From an uncultured Lachnospiraceae bacterium (lineage in GTDB: Bacteria > Bacillota > Clostridia > Lachnospirales > Lachnospiraceae), in contig ONAD01000001.1 in assembly GCA_900315735.1 (NCBI GenBank), forward strand, positions 124,001 through 188,000: a stretch of DNA of 64,000 nt, written 5' to 3'. The number at the start of each line of letters is the position of its first letter. The first letter of the stretch is position 1. A program made the translations under genes and the position numbers. The notes under the pieces were generated by a model. That model made no database searches, was not told the DNA's origin, and saw nothing but the letters and a program-made list of their open reading frames with translations. Positions 25,306-34,042 of this stretch are shown piece by piece.

Positions 25306-25983
25306 TTAGTCACCAAGCTTATAGCCCAGCCCACGGATGGTTTTGATATATTCCGGGTGTGCCGGGTCAGCTTCGATTTTTTCCCGAAGCCTTTTGATAT
25401 AGACGGTAAGGGTATTGTCATTTACAAATTCCCCAGCCATATCCCATAGCTCATCCAAAAGCCGGCTTCGTGTAAGGACGATGCCCTGATTGGAAAGGAA
25501 AAGTAGGAGCAGCCGGTATTCCAGGGCGGAAAGAGTCAGTTCCACATTATTCTTATAGACCAGTCCCCGTACAGTATTTGCTTTTAATTCGCGATATTCC
25601 AAAGGCTGGCTGCCACGGTGATAGCGGCGGAGAACACTGTTCATTCTGGAAATCAGTTCTCTCGGCCGGAAGGGCTTGGAAATATAATCGTCCGCACCAA
25701 GGTCAAGTCCTGCGACCACGCTATACTCATCATCCGATGCCGTCAGAAAAATAACCGGAATATCCGCATTTGCCTTGATGGCACTGCACAACGAAAAGCC
25801 GCTTCCATCCGGCAGTGAGACATCAAGCAGCGCTAAATCAAAGTGATACTGCCCGGAATCTAATAAATCCCTGGCACTTTTCTGATTATTCGCAGAAGTA
25901 ACCTGAAAACCCTCCTGATTTAAAAATGTCTGTAAACTGGAAACAATAGTTGTATCATCATCTACAAGAAGTACATGTGCCAT
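25306..25983 (-). CDS. OmpR-family response regulator
   Basis: 225-residue two-component regulator. The receiver domain has the acidic pocket D8-D9-D10, phosphoacceptor D54 (LALLDVSLPDG) and K103 (YISKPF). The C-terminal winged helix (about 128-223) has the RGLGYKL wing. The ATG follows AAGGAG. Only 22 bases separate its start from the end of the 524-bp palindromic element, so its promoter must lie within or overlap that element. It probably regulates the adjacent FtsX-like transporter. Confidence 0.95.
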   Translation of the reverse strand: MAHVLLVDDDTTIVSSLQTFLNQEGFQVTSANNQKSARDLLDSGQYHFDLALLDVSLPDGSGFSLCSAIKANADIPVIFLTASDDEYSVVAGLDLGADDYISKPFRPRELISRMNSVLRRYHRGSQPLEYRELKANTVRGLVYKNNVELTLSALEYRLLLLFLSNQGIVLTRSRLLDELWDMAGEFVNDNTLTVYIKRLREKIEADPAHPEYIKTIRGLGYKLGD

Positions 25984-26005
25984 GTTTTCTTCTCCTTACA
26001 ATTAA

Positions 26006-26529
26006 TTTATAGAAGGTGCGGATTGACAAAATACTTGCATAAAATAATCTGGGTTATCCAGAGGATATTTGTTTATGGGATGAAAAATGCCAGTTGTTCT
26101 TAGCTGCATGTTTTGCTTGATGATAAACTGTCTTTCCGCTTGCTTTGACCGGATATCTGCACTGTCCGCCGGGTGCGGATGCGGTATAAGACCTGCAAGG
26201 GGCACTAGGAATTTCGGCAGGCAAAACATTTTGTCCGGCAACCAGTGCAAATTCACATCCATGTTCATATGCACCTCGCTGGCACGTCCATGTGCCAGCG
26301 TTGCCTGTTGCCGGACGAAATTCCAAGTGCCCCTAACAGCTCTTCTTAGGCATCCGCACTTCGACGGACTGTACAGATAGACTGTCAAACATTGGAAAGA
26401 CGGTTTTTACAGACAAAAGCAAAATATGCAGCTTAGAACTATGGTATTTTATATCCAAAACAAATATCCTTTGGATAACAGGATTATTTTAACAAGGATT
26501 ATATAGTGTCAATCCGCCACGTTTATAAA
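26006..26529. repeat. 524-bp near-complete palindromic element with branched tip
   Basis: This stretch fills most of the 646-base gap between divergent genes. Its left arm (26006-about 26245) matches the reverse complement of its right arm (about 26300-26529) along almost the whole length, with scattered mismatches and small indels. Good paired blocks: GCGGATTGACA (26018-26028) with 26507-26517; AAAATAATC (26041-26049) with GATTATTTT near 26482-26490; GGATATTTGTTT with the block near 26460; CTGTCTTTCC with GGAAAGACGG near 26394; GTGCGGATGC (26173-26182) with GCATCCGCAC (26350-26359); GGGGCACTAGGAATTTCG with the block at 26316-26333. The tip holds two further hairpins (GTGCA...TGCAC, 26245-26274; GCTGGCAC...GTGCCAGC, 26278-26299). 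ORFs inside it are mirror artefacts. Confidence 0.85.
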
Positions 26530-26629
26530 AGTCATTGTAGCATAAAGAAACTTGCATTTGCAAAAGAAACAGTATAAGATGGACAGTTGTGATGAAAAAT
26601 AAGCTGGTAAAGGCAAGAGGGATAGACAG

Positions 26630-28357
26630 ATGAAGCAGAATTTAAAGAAAATGATTTCTTATTATAAACCATATCTTGGCGTATTTTTTATCGATATGTT
26701 CTTTGCACTGTTAGCAGCGGTGGCAGCACTGGTGATTCCGCTGATTGTGCGCTATATCACCTCCACTGTGGTATATCTGCCGGAGCAGGATGCAGTAAAG
26801 ACAATCGGAAAGCTGGCGTTGTTTATGGTGGTGCTGGTAGCCGTTCAGTGTTACAGCAATTATTATATTTCCAATAATGGACATGTAATGGGCGCAAAAA
26901 TAGAATATGATATGCGGGCGGAAATATTTGCACATTATCAGAAACTGTCCTTTGCGTTCTATGATAATCAGAAGGTCGGACAGTTGATGGCGAGAATTAC
27001 CACAGACCTTTTTGATATCAGTGAACTGCTGCACCATGGACCGGAAAATATTGTGATTTCCCTGATTAAGATAATTGGTGCCTTTGTCATTATGATGGGA
27101 ATCAGTCCGAAACTTACGGTGGCAGCATTTGCACTGGTTCCGTTTATGATTGCTTATGCATATTTCTTTAATAAAAGGATGAAAAAAGCATTCCGGCAGA
27201 ATCGTATTAAAATAGCAGATATCAACAGTCAGATAGAAGACAACCTTTCCGGCATCCGCGTGGTAAAATCCTTTGCCAATGAAGAAGTCGAACAGGAAAA
27301 ATTCAGCCGTGGAAATAAAGGCTTCTTAGATGCCAAGAAGAACAGTTATCTCTTTATGGGCGGCTATCAGGCGGGACTGACTGCATTTACCACGCTGATT
27401 ACCGTAGTGGTGGTAATTGCCGGAGCACTATGGATTCCGGGTGGAAGTGTGAGCATTACGGATCTGATTACATTCCTTTTATACATCAACGTATTTACCG
27501 AGCCGGTCAAGACGCTGATTGATTTTACAGAGCAGTTCCAAAATGGTTATTCCGGCTTTGAACGGTTTATGGAGATTCTTTCCATTGAACCGGATATTTC
27601 CGATGAGGAAAATGCCATTGCCATGGAAAATGTGCGCGGAGAAGTGGAATTTCAGGATGTTTCTTTCCGTTATGAAGAACATTTGAGCCGCGTTTTAAGG
27701 CATATAAATCTGAAAGTTCCGGCAGGAAGCTATGTGGCACTGGTGGGAACCTCAGGTGCCGGAAAGACAACCCTTTGCAGCCTGATACCAAGATTTTATG
27801 ATGTGTCAGAGGGCAGAATTTTAATCGATGGCTGTGATATCCGCCATTATAAATTAAAAAGTTTGAGAGACCACATTGGCATTGTCCAGCAGGATGTCTA
27901 TTTGTTTGCCGGAACCATTTTTGAAAATATAGCTTATGGCAAGCCGGATGCAACAAGGGAAGAAGTCATTGAGGCAGCAAAGAATGCCAATGCCCATGAA
28001 TTTATCTTATCATTGCCGGATGGTTATGATACAGACATCGGACAGCGGGGCGTAAAACTTTCCGGCGGTCAGAAACAGCGGCTCTCCATTGCCCGGGTAT
28101 TTTTAAAGAATCCGCCGATTCTTATCTTTGATGAAGCAACCTCTGCGCTGGATAACGAAAGTGAAAAGGTGGTACAGGAATCACTAGAGAAGCTGGCGAA
28201 GAACCGGACAACTTTTGTAATTGCCCACAGGCTTTCTACGATAGAAAATGCAGGGCGTATTCTGGTGCTGACTGAGCAGGGAATCGAAGAAGAGGGCACC
28301 CATGAGGAGCTGTTAGCGCAGAATGGAATTTATGCAGGACTTTATCATACCCACTGA
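26630..28357 (+). CDS. ABC exporter, fused membrane and ATPase domains
   Basis: 575-residue type IV (multidrug/lipid-flippase class) half-transporter that should work as a homodimer or heterodimer. Six transmembrane helices occupy about residues 1-310, followed by a nucleotide-binding domain with Walker A (GTSGAGKTT), signature (KLSGGQKQRLSIARV), Walker B (ILIFDEATSALD) and H-loop (IAHRLST). All ATPase motifs are intact. Substrate cannot be inferred. It is preceded by the palindromic element and followed by a spacer with a new promoter, so it is probably monocistronic. The ATG follows AGAGGGATAGACAG. Confidence 0.93.
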   Translation: MKQNLKKMISYYKPYLGVFFIDMFFALLAAVAALVIPLIVRYITSTVVYLPEQDAVKTIGKLALFMVVLVAVQCYSNYYISNNGHVMGAKIEYDMRAEIFAHYQKLSFAFYDNQKVGQLMARITTDLFDISELLHHGPENIVISLIKIIGAFVIMMGISPKLTVAAFALVPFMIAYAYFFNKRMKKAFRQNRIKIADINSQIEDNLSGIRVVKSFANEEVEQEKFSRGNKGFLDAKKNSYLFMGGYQAGLTAFTTLITVVVVIAGALWIPGGSVSITDLITFLLYINVFTEPVKTLIDFTEQFQNGYSGFERFMEILSIEPDISDEENAIAMENVRGEVEFQDVSFRYEEHLSRVLRHINLKVPAGSYVALVGTSGAGKTTLCSLIPRFYDVSEGRILIDGCDIRHYKLKSLRDHIGIVQQDVYLFAGTIFENIAYGKPDATREEVIEAAKNANAHEFILSLPDGYDTDIGQRGVKLSGGQKQRLSIARVFLKNPPILIFDEATSALDNESEKVVQESLEKLAKNRTTFVIAHRLSTIENAGRILVLTEQGIEEEGTHEELLAQNGIYAGLYHTH

Positions 28358-28406
28358 TATTGAGAAAAGCTATTTATAAAATTTGTATGAAGTTCACGCT
28401 GTTTGC

Positions 28407-28435
28407 TTGAGAAATTTTACTTTTTCTGCTATATT
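28407..28435 (+). promoter_or_regulatory. Promoter of the COG0523 gene pair
   Basis: TTGAGA (28407-28412) and TATATT (28430-28435) have a 17-base spacer, about 65 bases before the start codon. No obvious Zur- or Fur-type palindrome was found over it. Confidence 0.5.
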
Positions 28436-28500
28436 GCAATAGGTAGACAAATCAATTCAGTGTGAAATGCACTTTAATTATTAGAAAGAAGGATGTTAAA

Positions 28501-29679
28501 ATGACAAAAATTGATATTATTTCAGGTTTCTTAGGAGCTGGAAAGACCACATTTATCAAGAAAATGATAGAAGAGGCTTTTGTTGGTGAGAAGCTGGTAC
28601 TGATTGAAAATGAATTTGGTGAAGTCGGTATCGATGGTGGATTCTTAAAGGATTCCGGTATTGAAATTACAGAGATGAACTCAGGATGTATCTGCTGTTC
28701 TCTGGTAGGAGATTTTGGAAAGAACTTAAATGAAGTAATTACCAAATTCCATCCGGACCGTATTTTAATCGAGCCGTCAGGAGTTGGTAAACTTTCTGAT
28801 GTAATGAAATCTGTTATTGATGTAGAAAAAGAGCAGGATGTGAAATTAAATGCACTGGTTACAGTTGTAAATGCAAAGAAAGCATCCAAACAGATGAAAG
28901 CCTTTGGTGAATTCTTCAATAACCAGATTGAATTTGCTACAACAATTGTATTAAGCAGAACCCAGAACACAACACCGGAGCAGTTAGAGCTTTGCGTAAA
29001 ACAGATGCAGGAATTAAATGGCAAGGCTGCAATCATTACAACTCCTTGGGATGCTATCAAGGGTGAGCAGATTCTTAAAGTTATGGAAGGACAGGACTCT
29101 CTTGAGATGAAGCTTCTTGCAGAGGCACATCATAAAGCGGAAGAGGAAGAACATGAACATGAACACCATCATGACCATGACCACGAAGAGCATGAGCACC
29201 ATCACGATCATGACCATGAGGAGCATGAGCATCATCACGACCATGAGGAGGACGAGCACCATCATGACCATGACCATGAGGAGCATGAGCACCATCACGA
29301 CCATGACCATGAGGAGCATGAACATCATCATGAGCATGGCGAGAACTGTACCTGCGGATGCCATGACCATGACCACGAACATCATCATCACCATCATGCC
29401 GATGAGGTATTTACAAGCTGGGGCAAAGAGACTCCGCATAAATTTACCCGTGAGAAGATTGAAGAGGTATTAAAGACCTTATCCGAGAGCGAAGAGTATG
29501 GCATGATTCTTCGTGCAAAAGGAATGGTAGAGGATGTCAATGGTTCCTGGATTTACTTTGATATGGTTCCGGGCGAGTATGAATTAAGAGATGGAGAACC
29601 GGATTACACCGGAAGACTCTGTGTCATTGGTTCTAAGATTGACGAACACAAGATTGAAGAATTATTCGGCATTGCATAA
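28501..29679 (+). CDS. COG0523/CobW-type GTPase with a long His-rich metal-binding insert
   Basis: 392-residue G3E-family GTPase, a putative metallochaperone. The P-loop GFLGAGKT lies at about residues 9-16, the metal-site motif C63-I-C-C66 is intact, and a C-terminal CobW domain follows. Between the GTPase and C-terminal domains, about residues 214-300 form a low-complexity His/Asp/Glu repeat (units like HDHDHEEHEHH), interrupted by a CTCGC cluster, suited to buffering zinc, nickel or cobalt. The ATG at 28501 is used because AAGGA lies upstream and the P-loop starts properly from it. It forms an operon with the next GTPase-like gene, 27 bases on. The metal is unknown. Confidence 0.9.
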   Translation: MTKIDIISGFLGAGKTTFIKKMIEEAFVGEKLVLIENEFGEVGIDGGFLKDSGIEITEMNSGCICCSLVGDFGKNLNEVITKFHPDRILIEPSGVGKLSDVMKSVIDVEKEQDVKLNALVTVVNAKKASKQMKAFGEFFNNQIEFATTIVLSRTQNTTPEQLELCVKQMQELNGKAAIITTPWDAIKGEQILKVMEGQDSLEMKLLAEAHHKAEEEEHEHEHHHDHDHEEHEHHHDHDHEEHEHHHDHEEDEHHHDHDHEEHEHHHDHDHEEHEHHHEHGENCTCGCHDHDHEHHHHHHADEVFTSWGKETPHKFTREKIEEVLKTLSESEEYGMILRAKGMVEDVNGSWIYFDMVPGEYELRDGEPDYTGRLCVIGSKIDEHKIEELFGIA

Positions 29680-29706
29680 TGCCTGTCAGATAGGAAAGGG
29701 GAAACC

Positions 29707-30654
29707 ATGCAGGAGATTCCAGTATATTTATTTACCGGATTTATGGACAGTGGTAAGACCACATTAATCAAAGAAACACTCTTTGAAAATGATTTCGGCG
29801 GGGACAACCGTACGGTAATTATTGTCTGTGAAGACGGCGATGAAGAATATGATGAAGCAAAATTAAATACCATTAATGCGAAGATTGCAATGATTGAAGA
29901 ACAGGAAGATTTTACAACAGAGACGTTGCAGAAGATTCAGGAGACATACAAACCGGAGCAGATTTTTATTGAGTATAACGGTACCTGGGATATTGCTACG
30001 TTGCTTGAGACAAAGATGCCGGATGGCTGGGTAATTGTACAGTCTTTAGCAACCGTAGACGCAACTACATTCGAAATGTATCTTGCCAATATGCGTGCCA
30101 TGATTATGGAGCAGTTGTTTAAGGCAGATGTAGTAATCTTTAACCGTTGTGATGACAATACACCAAAGGGCAAGTTCCGCCGTGCCGTAAAAGCACAGAA
30201 CCGTCCGGCACAGATTGTATATGAGCGTGCCGATGGAACAATTGATGAGAGTGCGGATGAAGAACTGCCATTTGACATCAATGCAGATGTGATTGATATT
30301 ACTGATGCAGATTATGCAATCTGGTATATGGATGCACAGGATAATCCGAAGAAATACGATGGCAAGAAAATCAAATTCCTTGCATTGGTATATAATCCGG
30401 AGAAAATGAGCAAGAAGGGCATGTTCGTGCCGGGACGTTTTGCCATGACCTGCTGTGTAGAGGATGTCCAGTTCTTAGGCTTCAAATGCAAATATCCGAA
30501 GTCAGAAGAAATCGGGCACAAGTCCTGGATAAATATTACCGCAGAAGTTCATGTGGAATTTGCCAAGGAATACAGAGGAAAAGGACCTGTCCTTTATCCG
30601 GTATCTATCGAGCCGGCAGAGAAGCCAGAAGATGAACTGGTATATTTCTCATAA
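29707..30654 (+). CDS. Divergent COG0523-like GTPase with a C-terminal DUF1980/TIGR03943-like region
   Basis: 315-residue protein. The N-terminal half is CobW-like but divergent: the P-loop reads GFMDSGKTT (about residues 10-18) and the usual CxCC metal motif is missing, replaced by an acidic CEDGDEEYDE stretch. The C-terminal third (about 215-310; GKKIKFLALVYNP, GRFAMTCCVEDVQFLGF) resembles the TIGR03943/DUF1980 family, often found beside metal-uptake GTPases. The fusion suggests a role in metal trafficking with the His-rich upstream partner. The ATG follows GGAAAGGGGAAACC. Assignment of the C-terminal region is by eye only. Confidence 0.75.
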   Translation: MQEIPVYLFTGFMDSGKTTLIKETLFENDFGGDNRTVIIVCEDGDEEYDEAKLNTINAKIAMIEEQEDFTTETLQKIQETYKPEQIFIEYNGTWDIATLLETKMPDGWVIVQSLATVDATTFEMYLANMRAMIMEQLFKADVVIFNRCDDNTPKGKFRRAVKAQNRPAQIVYERADGTIDESADEELPFDINADVIDITDADYAIWYMDAQDNPKKYDGKKIKFLALVYNPEKMSKKGMFVPGRFAMTCCVEDVQFLGFKCKYPKSEEIGHKSWINITAEVHVEFAKEYRGKGPVLYPVSIEPAEKPEDELVYFS

Positions 30655-30661
30655 AAAAGTG

Positions 30662-30690
30662 TTGACAATGTGAAAGAAAAGTATTATTCT
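30662..30690 (+). promoter_or_regulatory. Promoter of the T-box/trpXYZ operon
   Basis: TTGACA (30662-30667) and TATTCT (30685-30690) have an exact 17-base spacer. Transcription is expected to start near 30697, just ahead of the T-box leader. Confidence 0.8.
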
Positions 30691-30696
30691 AACTTC

Positions 30697-30964
30697 AATA
30701 AGAGAAACCGTTGAGAAAGAGTAGTAAGCTTGATTGGAAATCAAAGAGAGCTGCAGGTGGTGGAATTGCAGTATGGAAGATTTTGCTGAATGGACTTTCG
30801 AGGGTGGCCTGAATTAACAGTAGGCGTCACCGGGAACCGAACCCGTTATCAATCCGGCATGTATGATTCGTACATGAATGAGTGGACAATTCGTCAATAT
30901 GAGTGGTACCGCGATAATAAGATTTTATTACCGTCTCAAGCATAAGCTTGAGGCGGTTTTTTTA
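30697..30964 (+). promoter_or_regulatory. Tryptophan-type T-box leader
   Basis: A tRNA-sensing leader. The T-box core GAGTGGTACCGCG (30901-30913) is followed by a terminator (30931-30964). In stem I, AGTA near 30722 and GAA before the specifier form the expected loop E-like bulge, and the sequence GAA-TGG-A near 30791-30797 makes UGG (Trp) the likely specifier codon. Uncharged tRNA-Trp should stabilise the antiterminator and switch on the downstream transporter genes. The variable base after UGG in the T-box is U, which would wobble-pair with a G73 discriminator, a point worth checking. Confidence 0.88.
30931..30964 (+). terminator. T-box-controlled intrinsic terminator
   Basis: CCGTCTCAAG (30931-30940) pairs with CTTGAGGCGG (30947-30956, one G-T pair) and is followed by eight Ts. 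It competes with the antiterminator formed by the T-box core. Confidence 0.9.
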
Positions 30965-31037
30965 CTGTTGGAAAACAGTAAAAGCGCTTTCTCTTATGAA
31001 CAACTATAAATCATATAAGAAAGAAGAGGTAGTAATT

Positions 31038-32093
31038 ATGAAGAAGAAAATGATGGCAGCAGTATTAACAATGGCAATGGCAGTAGCAGCAATGGCAGGA
31101 TGTGGAAGCAAAAGTGCATCCAATGACGCAGCAACAACAGAGAAGGCTGCAGCAGATGGTAAAGTTTATAAAGTGGGTATCGTACAGTATGTAGATGATG
31201 CTTCTTTAAATCAGATTGAGAAAGCAGTAGAAGCAGAGCTGGATGCAAAAGCAAAAGAGCTTGGTGTTACTTTTGATTACAAAGATTATACTTACAATGG
31301 TCAGGCAGATTCCTCTACCTTAAACCAGATTGCAACAGACCTGGTTGCAGAAGATGTAGATGTGATTATTCCAATCGCAACACCAACTGCAATGATTATG
31401 CAGGCAGCAACAGAAGAAAATCAGATTCCGGTTGTATTCTCCGCAGTCAGTGATCCGGTTACCGCAGGACTTGTTGACAGCATGGATAAACCTGGTTCCA
31501 ATATTACCGGAACATCCGATGCATTAAATACAGAAGCAGTAATGGACTTAATGTTTGCAGCAAATAAAGACATCAAAAAAGTAGGTCTTTTATATAATAA
31601 GAGTCAGGATTCTTCCACTGTTCCAATTCAGGATGCAAAAGATTATCTTGATAAAAAAGGCGTTGAATATGTAGAAAAAACAGGAACAACCAATGATGAA
31701 ATTTCTCTTGCAGCAGATGCATTAGTAGCAGCCGGTGTAGATGCAGTATTTACACCAACCGATAACACTGTAATGACAGCAGAACTTGCAATTTATGAGA
31801 AATTTGCAGAAGCAGGCATTCCACATTATGCAGGAGCTGACTCCTTCGCATTAAACGGAGCGTTCTGTGGATTCGGTGTAAACTATGTTGACCTTGGTAC
31901 TGCAACAGCAGATATGGTAGTAGACATCTTAGTAAATGGCAAAGACCCTGCAACAACAGCAGTACAGACTATGAGCAACGGAATTGCAACTGTAAATACA
32001 GATGTAGCAAGCCAGCTTGGAATTGACTACAGCGTATTTGACGGTATGTGTGAAAAAGTAGTAGAGATTCAGACCGCAGAAGAGTTTGAATAA
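31038..32093 (+). CDS. trpX: Tryptophan ABC transporter, substrate-binding lipoprotein (TrpX-like)
   Basis: 351-residue periplasmic-binding-type lipoprotein of the COG2984 family. A signal peptide with lipobox AMAGC places the acylated Cys at about residue 21. It has the two-lobed fold with motifs such as VIIPIATPTAMIMQ and TGTSDALN. The ATG at 31038 is used because AGAGGTAG precedes it and the signal peptide begins there; an upstream ATG would start inside the terminator region. The UGG T-box ahead of it and the COG4120/COG1101-type partners behind it support tryptophan as ligand, as in other Firmicute trpXYZ operons. Ligand specificity is inferred from regulation. Confidence 0.85.
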   Translation: MKKKMMAAVLTMAMAVAAMAGCGSKSASNDAATTEKAAADGKVYKVGIVQYVDDASLNQIEKAVEAELDAKAKELGVTFDYKDYTYNGQADSSTLNQIATDLVAEDVDVIIPIATPTAMIMQAATEENQIPVVFSAVSDPVTAGLVDSMDKPGSNITGTSDALNTEAVMDLMFAANKDIKKVGLLYNKSQDSSTVPIQDAKDYLDKKGVEYVEKTGTTNDEISLAADALVAAGVDAVFTPTDNTVMTAELAIYEKFAEAGIPHYAGADSFALNGAFCGFGVNYVDLGTATADMVVDILVNGKDPATTAVQTMSNGIATVNTDVASQLGIDYSVFDGMCEKVVEIQTAEEFE

Positions 32094-32138
32094 AAAGATA
32101 AAACGATAGTATGATAAGATAATCAGGGGGATTAAAGA

Positions 32139-33104
32139 ATGGGCTCCATATTTACAGTATCCATTTTACAAAGTGCATTAGAGCTGGGGTGTATATACGC
32201 CCTGGTTGCACTGGCATTGTTTGTTTCATTTTCCATATTAAATATTGCAGATTTGTCAACCGATGGCTGCTTTACCTTAGGTTGTGCGGTATGCGCCATG
32301 GTAACGATACAGGGGCATCCGATTCTGGCACTGGTAGCAGCAATGTTAGCCGGTGTATGTTCCGGATTTATCACCGCATTTCTGCAGACAAAACTTGGAA
32401 TTGAATCAATTCTGGCAGGAATCATTGTAAATACGGGGCTCTATACTATTAATATTGCGGTGATGGGATTTGCTTCCCAGGTGAACCTGTTTAACTGCAA
32501 TACCATATTTACCATGGCAAAGAATGCTATTGGCGGTGGCTGGTATAAACTGATTGTGGCAGCATTAATCGTACTGGTAATCGGCGTGATTTTATCCGCA
32601 TTTTTAAATACCAGATTAGGTCTTTCCATCCGGGCAACCGGTGATAATGCTGACATGGTAAAAGCCTCCAGCATCAATCCATCCTTTACGATTACCGTAG
32701 GTCTTTGTGTAGCCAATGCAATGACTGCATTATCCGGCGGTGTATTGGCACAGTATCAGAAATCCTGCGATATCAACCTTGGAACCGGTATGGTAACCAT
32801 TGCACTGGCCAGCCTGATTATCGGAGAATCCATTATCGGAAAAGGATCCATGTTCCGCAGAGTATTAGGCGTTGTATTAGGAAGCTGTCTCTATCGTTTC
32901 TTGGTAGCCGTTGCATTAAGACTGAATGTTCCGGCAGAAGCACTGAAACTTGTTTCTGCAATTATCGTAGCAATTGCAATTGCATTCCCGTTCTTAAAGA
33001 AGAAAGCAGCATTTGTCAGACAGAAGAGCGCAGCACAGAAGAAATTAAAGGACAGCATGCGTCTGGCAGAAGCAAATACAAAGGAAATGGGAGGTGACCG
33101 ATAA
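32139..33104 (+). CDS. trpY: Tryptophan ABC transporter, permease (TrpY-like)
   Basis: 321-residue permease of the COG4120 (branched-chain-amino-acid-like) family with about nine transmembrane segments, including LADLSTDGCFTLG-type residues near the N-terminus (position about 35-50) and the conserved GLSIRATGDNADMVKASSIN loop that contacts the ATPase. The C-terminus is a charged cytoplasmic tail. The ATG follows CAGGGGG. Its stop codon overlaps the next start (TAATG), so it is coupled to the ATPase gene. It belongs to the T-box-regulated operon. Confidence 0.85.
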   Translation: MGSIFTVSILQSALELGCIYALVALALFVSFSILNIADLSTDGCFTLGCAVCAMVTIQGHPILALVAAMLAGVCSGFITAFLQTKLGIESILAGIIVNTGLYTINIAVMGFASQVNLFNCNTIFTMAKNAIGGGWYKLIVAALIVLVIGVILSAFLNTRLGLSIRATGDNADMVKASSINPSFTITVGLCVANAMTALSGGVLAQYQKSCDINLGTGMVTIALASLIIGESIIGKGSMFRRVLGVVLGSCLYRFLVAVALRLNVPAEALKLVSAIIVAIAIAFPFLKKKAAFVRQKSAAQKKLKDSMRLAEANTKEMGGDR

Positions 33105-33910
33105 TGTTAGAAATGAAACATGTATCTAAGACATTTAATCCGGGAACCGTAAATGAAAAGAAAGCATTGTGTGATTTGAATCTGGTTCTTGAAGATGGAG
33201 ATTTTGCGACCATCGTAGGAAGTAACGGAGCAGGAAAATCAACTACATTTAATGCAATTACAGGTGCGTTCTATGTAGACGAAGGACAGATTATTCTCGA
33301 TGGAGAGGATATTACATATAAGAAAGAATTTTTGCGCAGTAAAGTCATTGGCCATCTGTTCCAGGACCCGTTAAAGGGAACAGCGCCACATATGACTATT
33401 GAAGAAAATATGGCACTGGCATATCTTCGTGCATCCGGAAAAGAAAATGCATTTTTCAGCAGAATCCGTAAATCCGATAAAGAAAAGTTCAGAGAACTGT
33501 TATCCCAGCTTGATATGGGCTTAGAGGACAGAATGAAGCAGCCGGTGGGACTGTTATCCGGTGGTCAGAGACAGGCACTTACCCTTTTGATGGCAACAAT
33601 GGTGACACCGAAGATTCTTCTTTTGGATGAGCATACAGCAGCACTTGACCCTGCAACCGCAGAGAAAGTATTGGAGCTGACCAAGAAGATTATTGCAGAG
33701 CATCACATTACCTGTCTTATGGTAACCCATAATATGCATCAGGCACTAGAGCTTGGTAACCGGATTCTGATGATGGATTCCGGAAATATAGTCCTTGATT
33801 TAAAGGATGAAGAGAAGAAGAAAATGACGGTAGACAGCCTTTTGGAACAGTTCCGTATTCAGGCAGGAAAGCGTCTTGACAATGACAGAATATTGATGTC
33901 TGCACAGTAA
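33104..33910 (+). CDS. trpZ: Tryptophan ABC transporter, ATPase (TrpZ-like)
   Basis: 268-residue ATPase of the COG1101 type. Walker A is GSNGAGKST (about residues 38-46), the signature is LLSGGQRQALTLLMA, Walker B is ILLLDEHTAALD, and the H-loop is VTHNMHQ. The DEHTAALD form of Walker B is typical of this subfamily. GAGGTGACCGATA precedes the ATG, which overlaps the permease stop by one base. A terminator at 33942 ends the operon. Confidence 0.88.
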   Translation: MLEMKHVSKTFNPGTVNEKKALCDLNLVLEDGDFATIVGSNGAGKSTTFNAITGAFYVDEGQIILDGEDITYKKEFLRSKVIGHLFQDPLKGTAPHMTIEENMALAYLRASGKENAFFSRIRKSDKEKFRELLSQLDMGLEDRMKQPVGLLSGGQRQALTLLMATMVTPKILLLDEHTAALDPATAEKVLELTKKIIAEHHITCLMVTHNMHQALELGNRILMMDSGNIVLDLKDEEKKKMTVDSLLEQFRIQAGKRLDNDRILMSAQ

Positions 33911-33941
33911 AAATAGAAATTGGTAAATTTTTTTAAGAAAC

Positions 33942-33977
33942 AAGTGTCGGAAAATGTTGATTTTCTGACACTTTTCC
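33942..33977 (+). terminator. Terminator of the trpXYZ operon
   Basis: AAGTGTCGGAAAAT (33942-33955) pairs with ATTTTCTGACACTT (33960-33973, one mismatch) around a 4-base loop, followed by TT. Confidence 0.8.
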
Positions 33978-34042
33978 TATATGATTAAAACTAGTGGTCT
34001 GGAATTCCACGAGTTGATGTAAACAAAGTATGGAGGTATAGT

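Noticed and set aside
26002-26388. Overlapping ORFs of about 90-130 codons on both strands inside the palindromic element
   Set aside because: They mirror each other because the two arms are inverted copies; none has a ribosome-binding site, and codon composition is unlike the neighbours.
29014-29473. Antisense and shifted-frame ORFs across the His-rich repeat (Met/Val-rich and Met/Thr-rich)
   Set aside because: They are low-complexity by-products of the CAT/GAC repeats of the real COG0523 gene.
33990-34042. TTGATGTAAACAA upstream of nfnA as a possible Rex site
   Set aside because: Only the outer bases fit TTGTTAA-N4-TTAACAA; match too weak.
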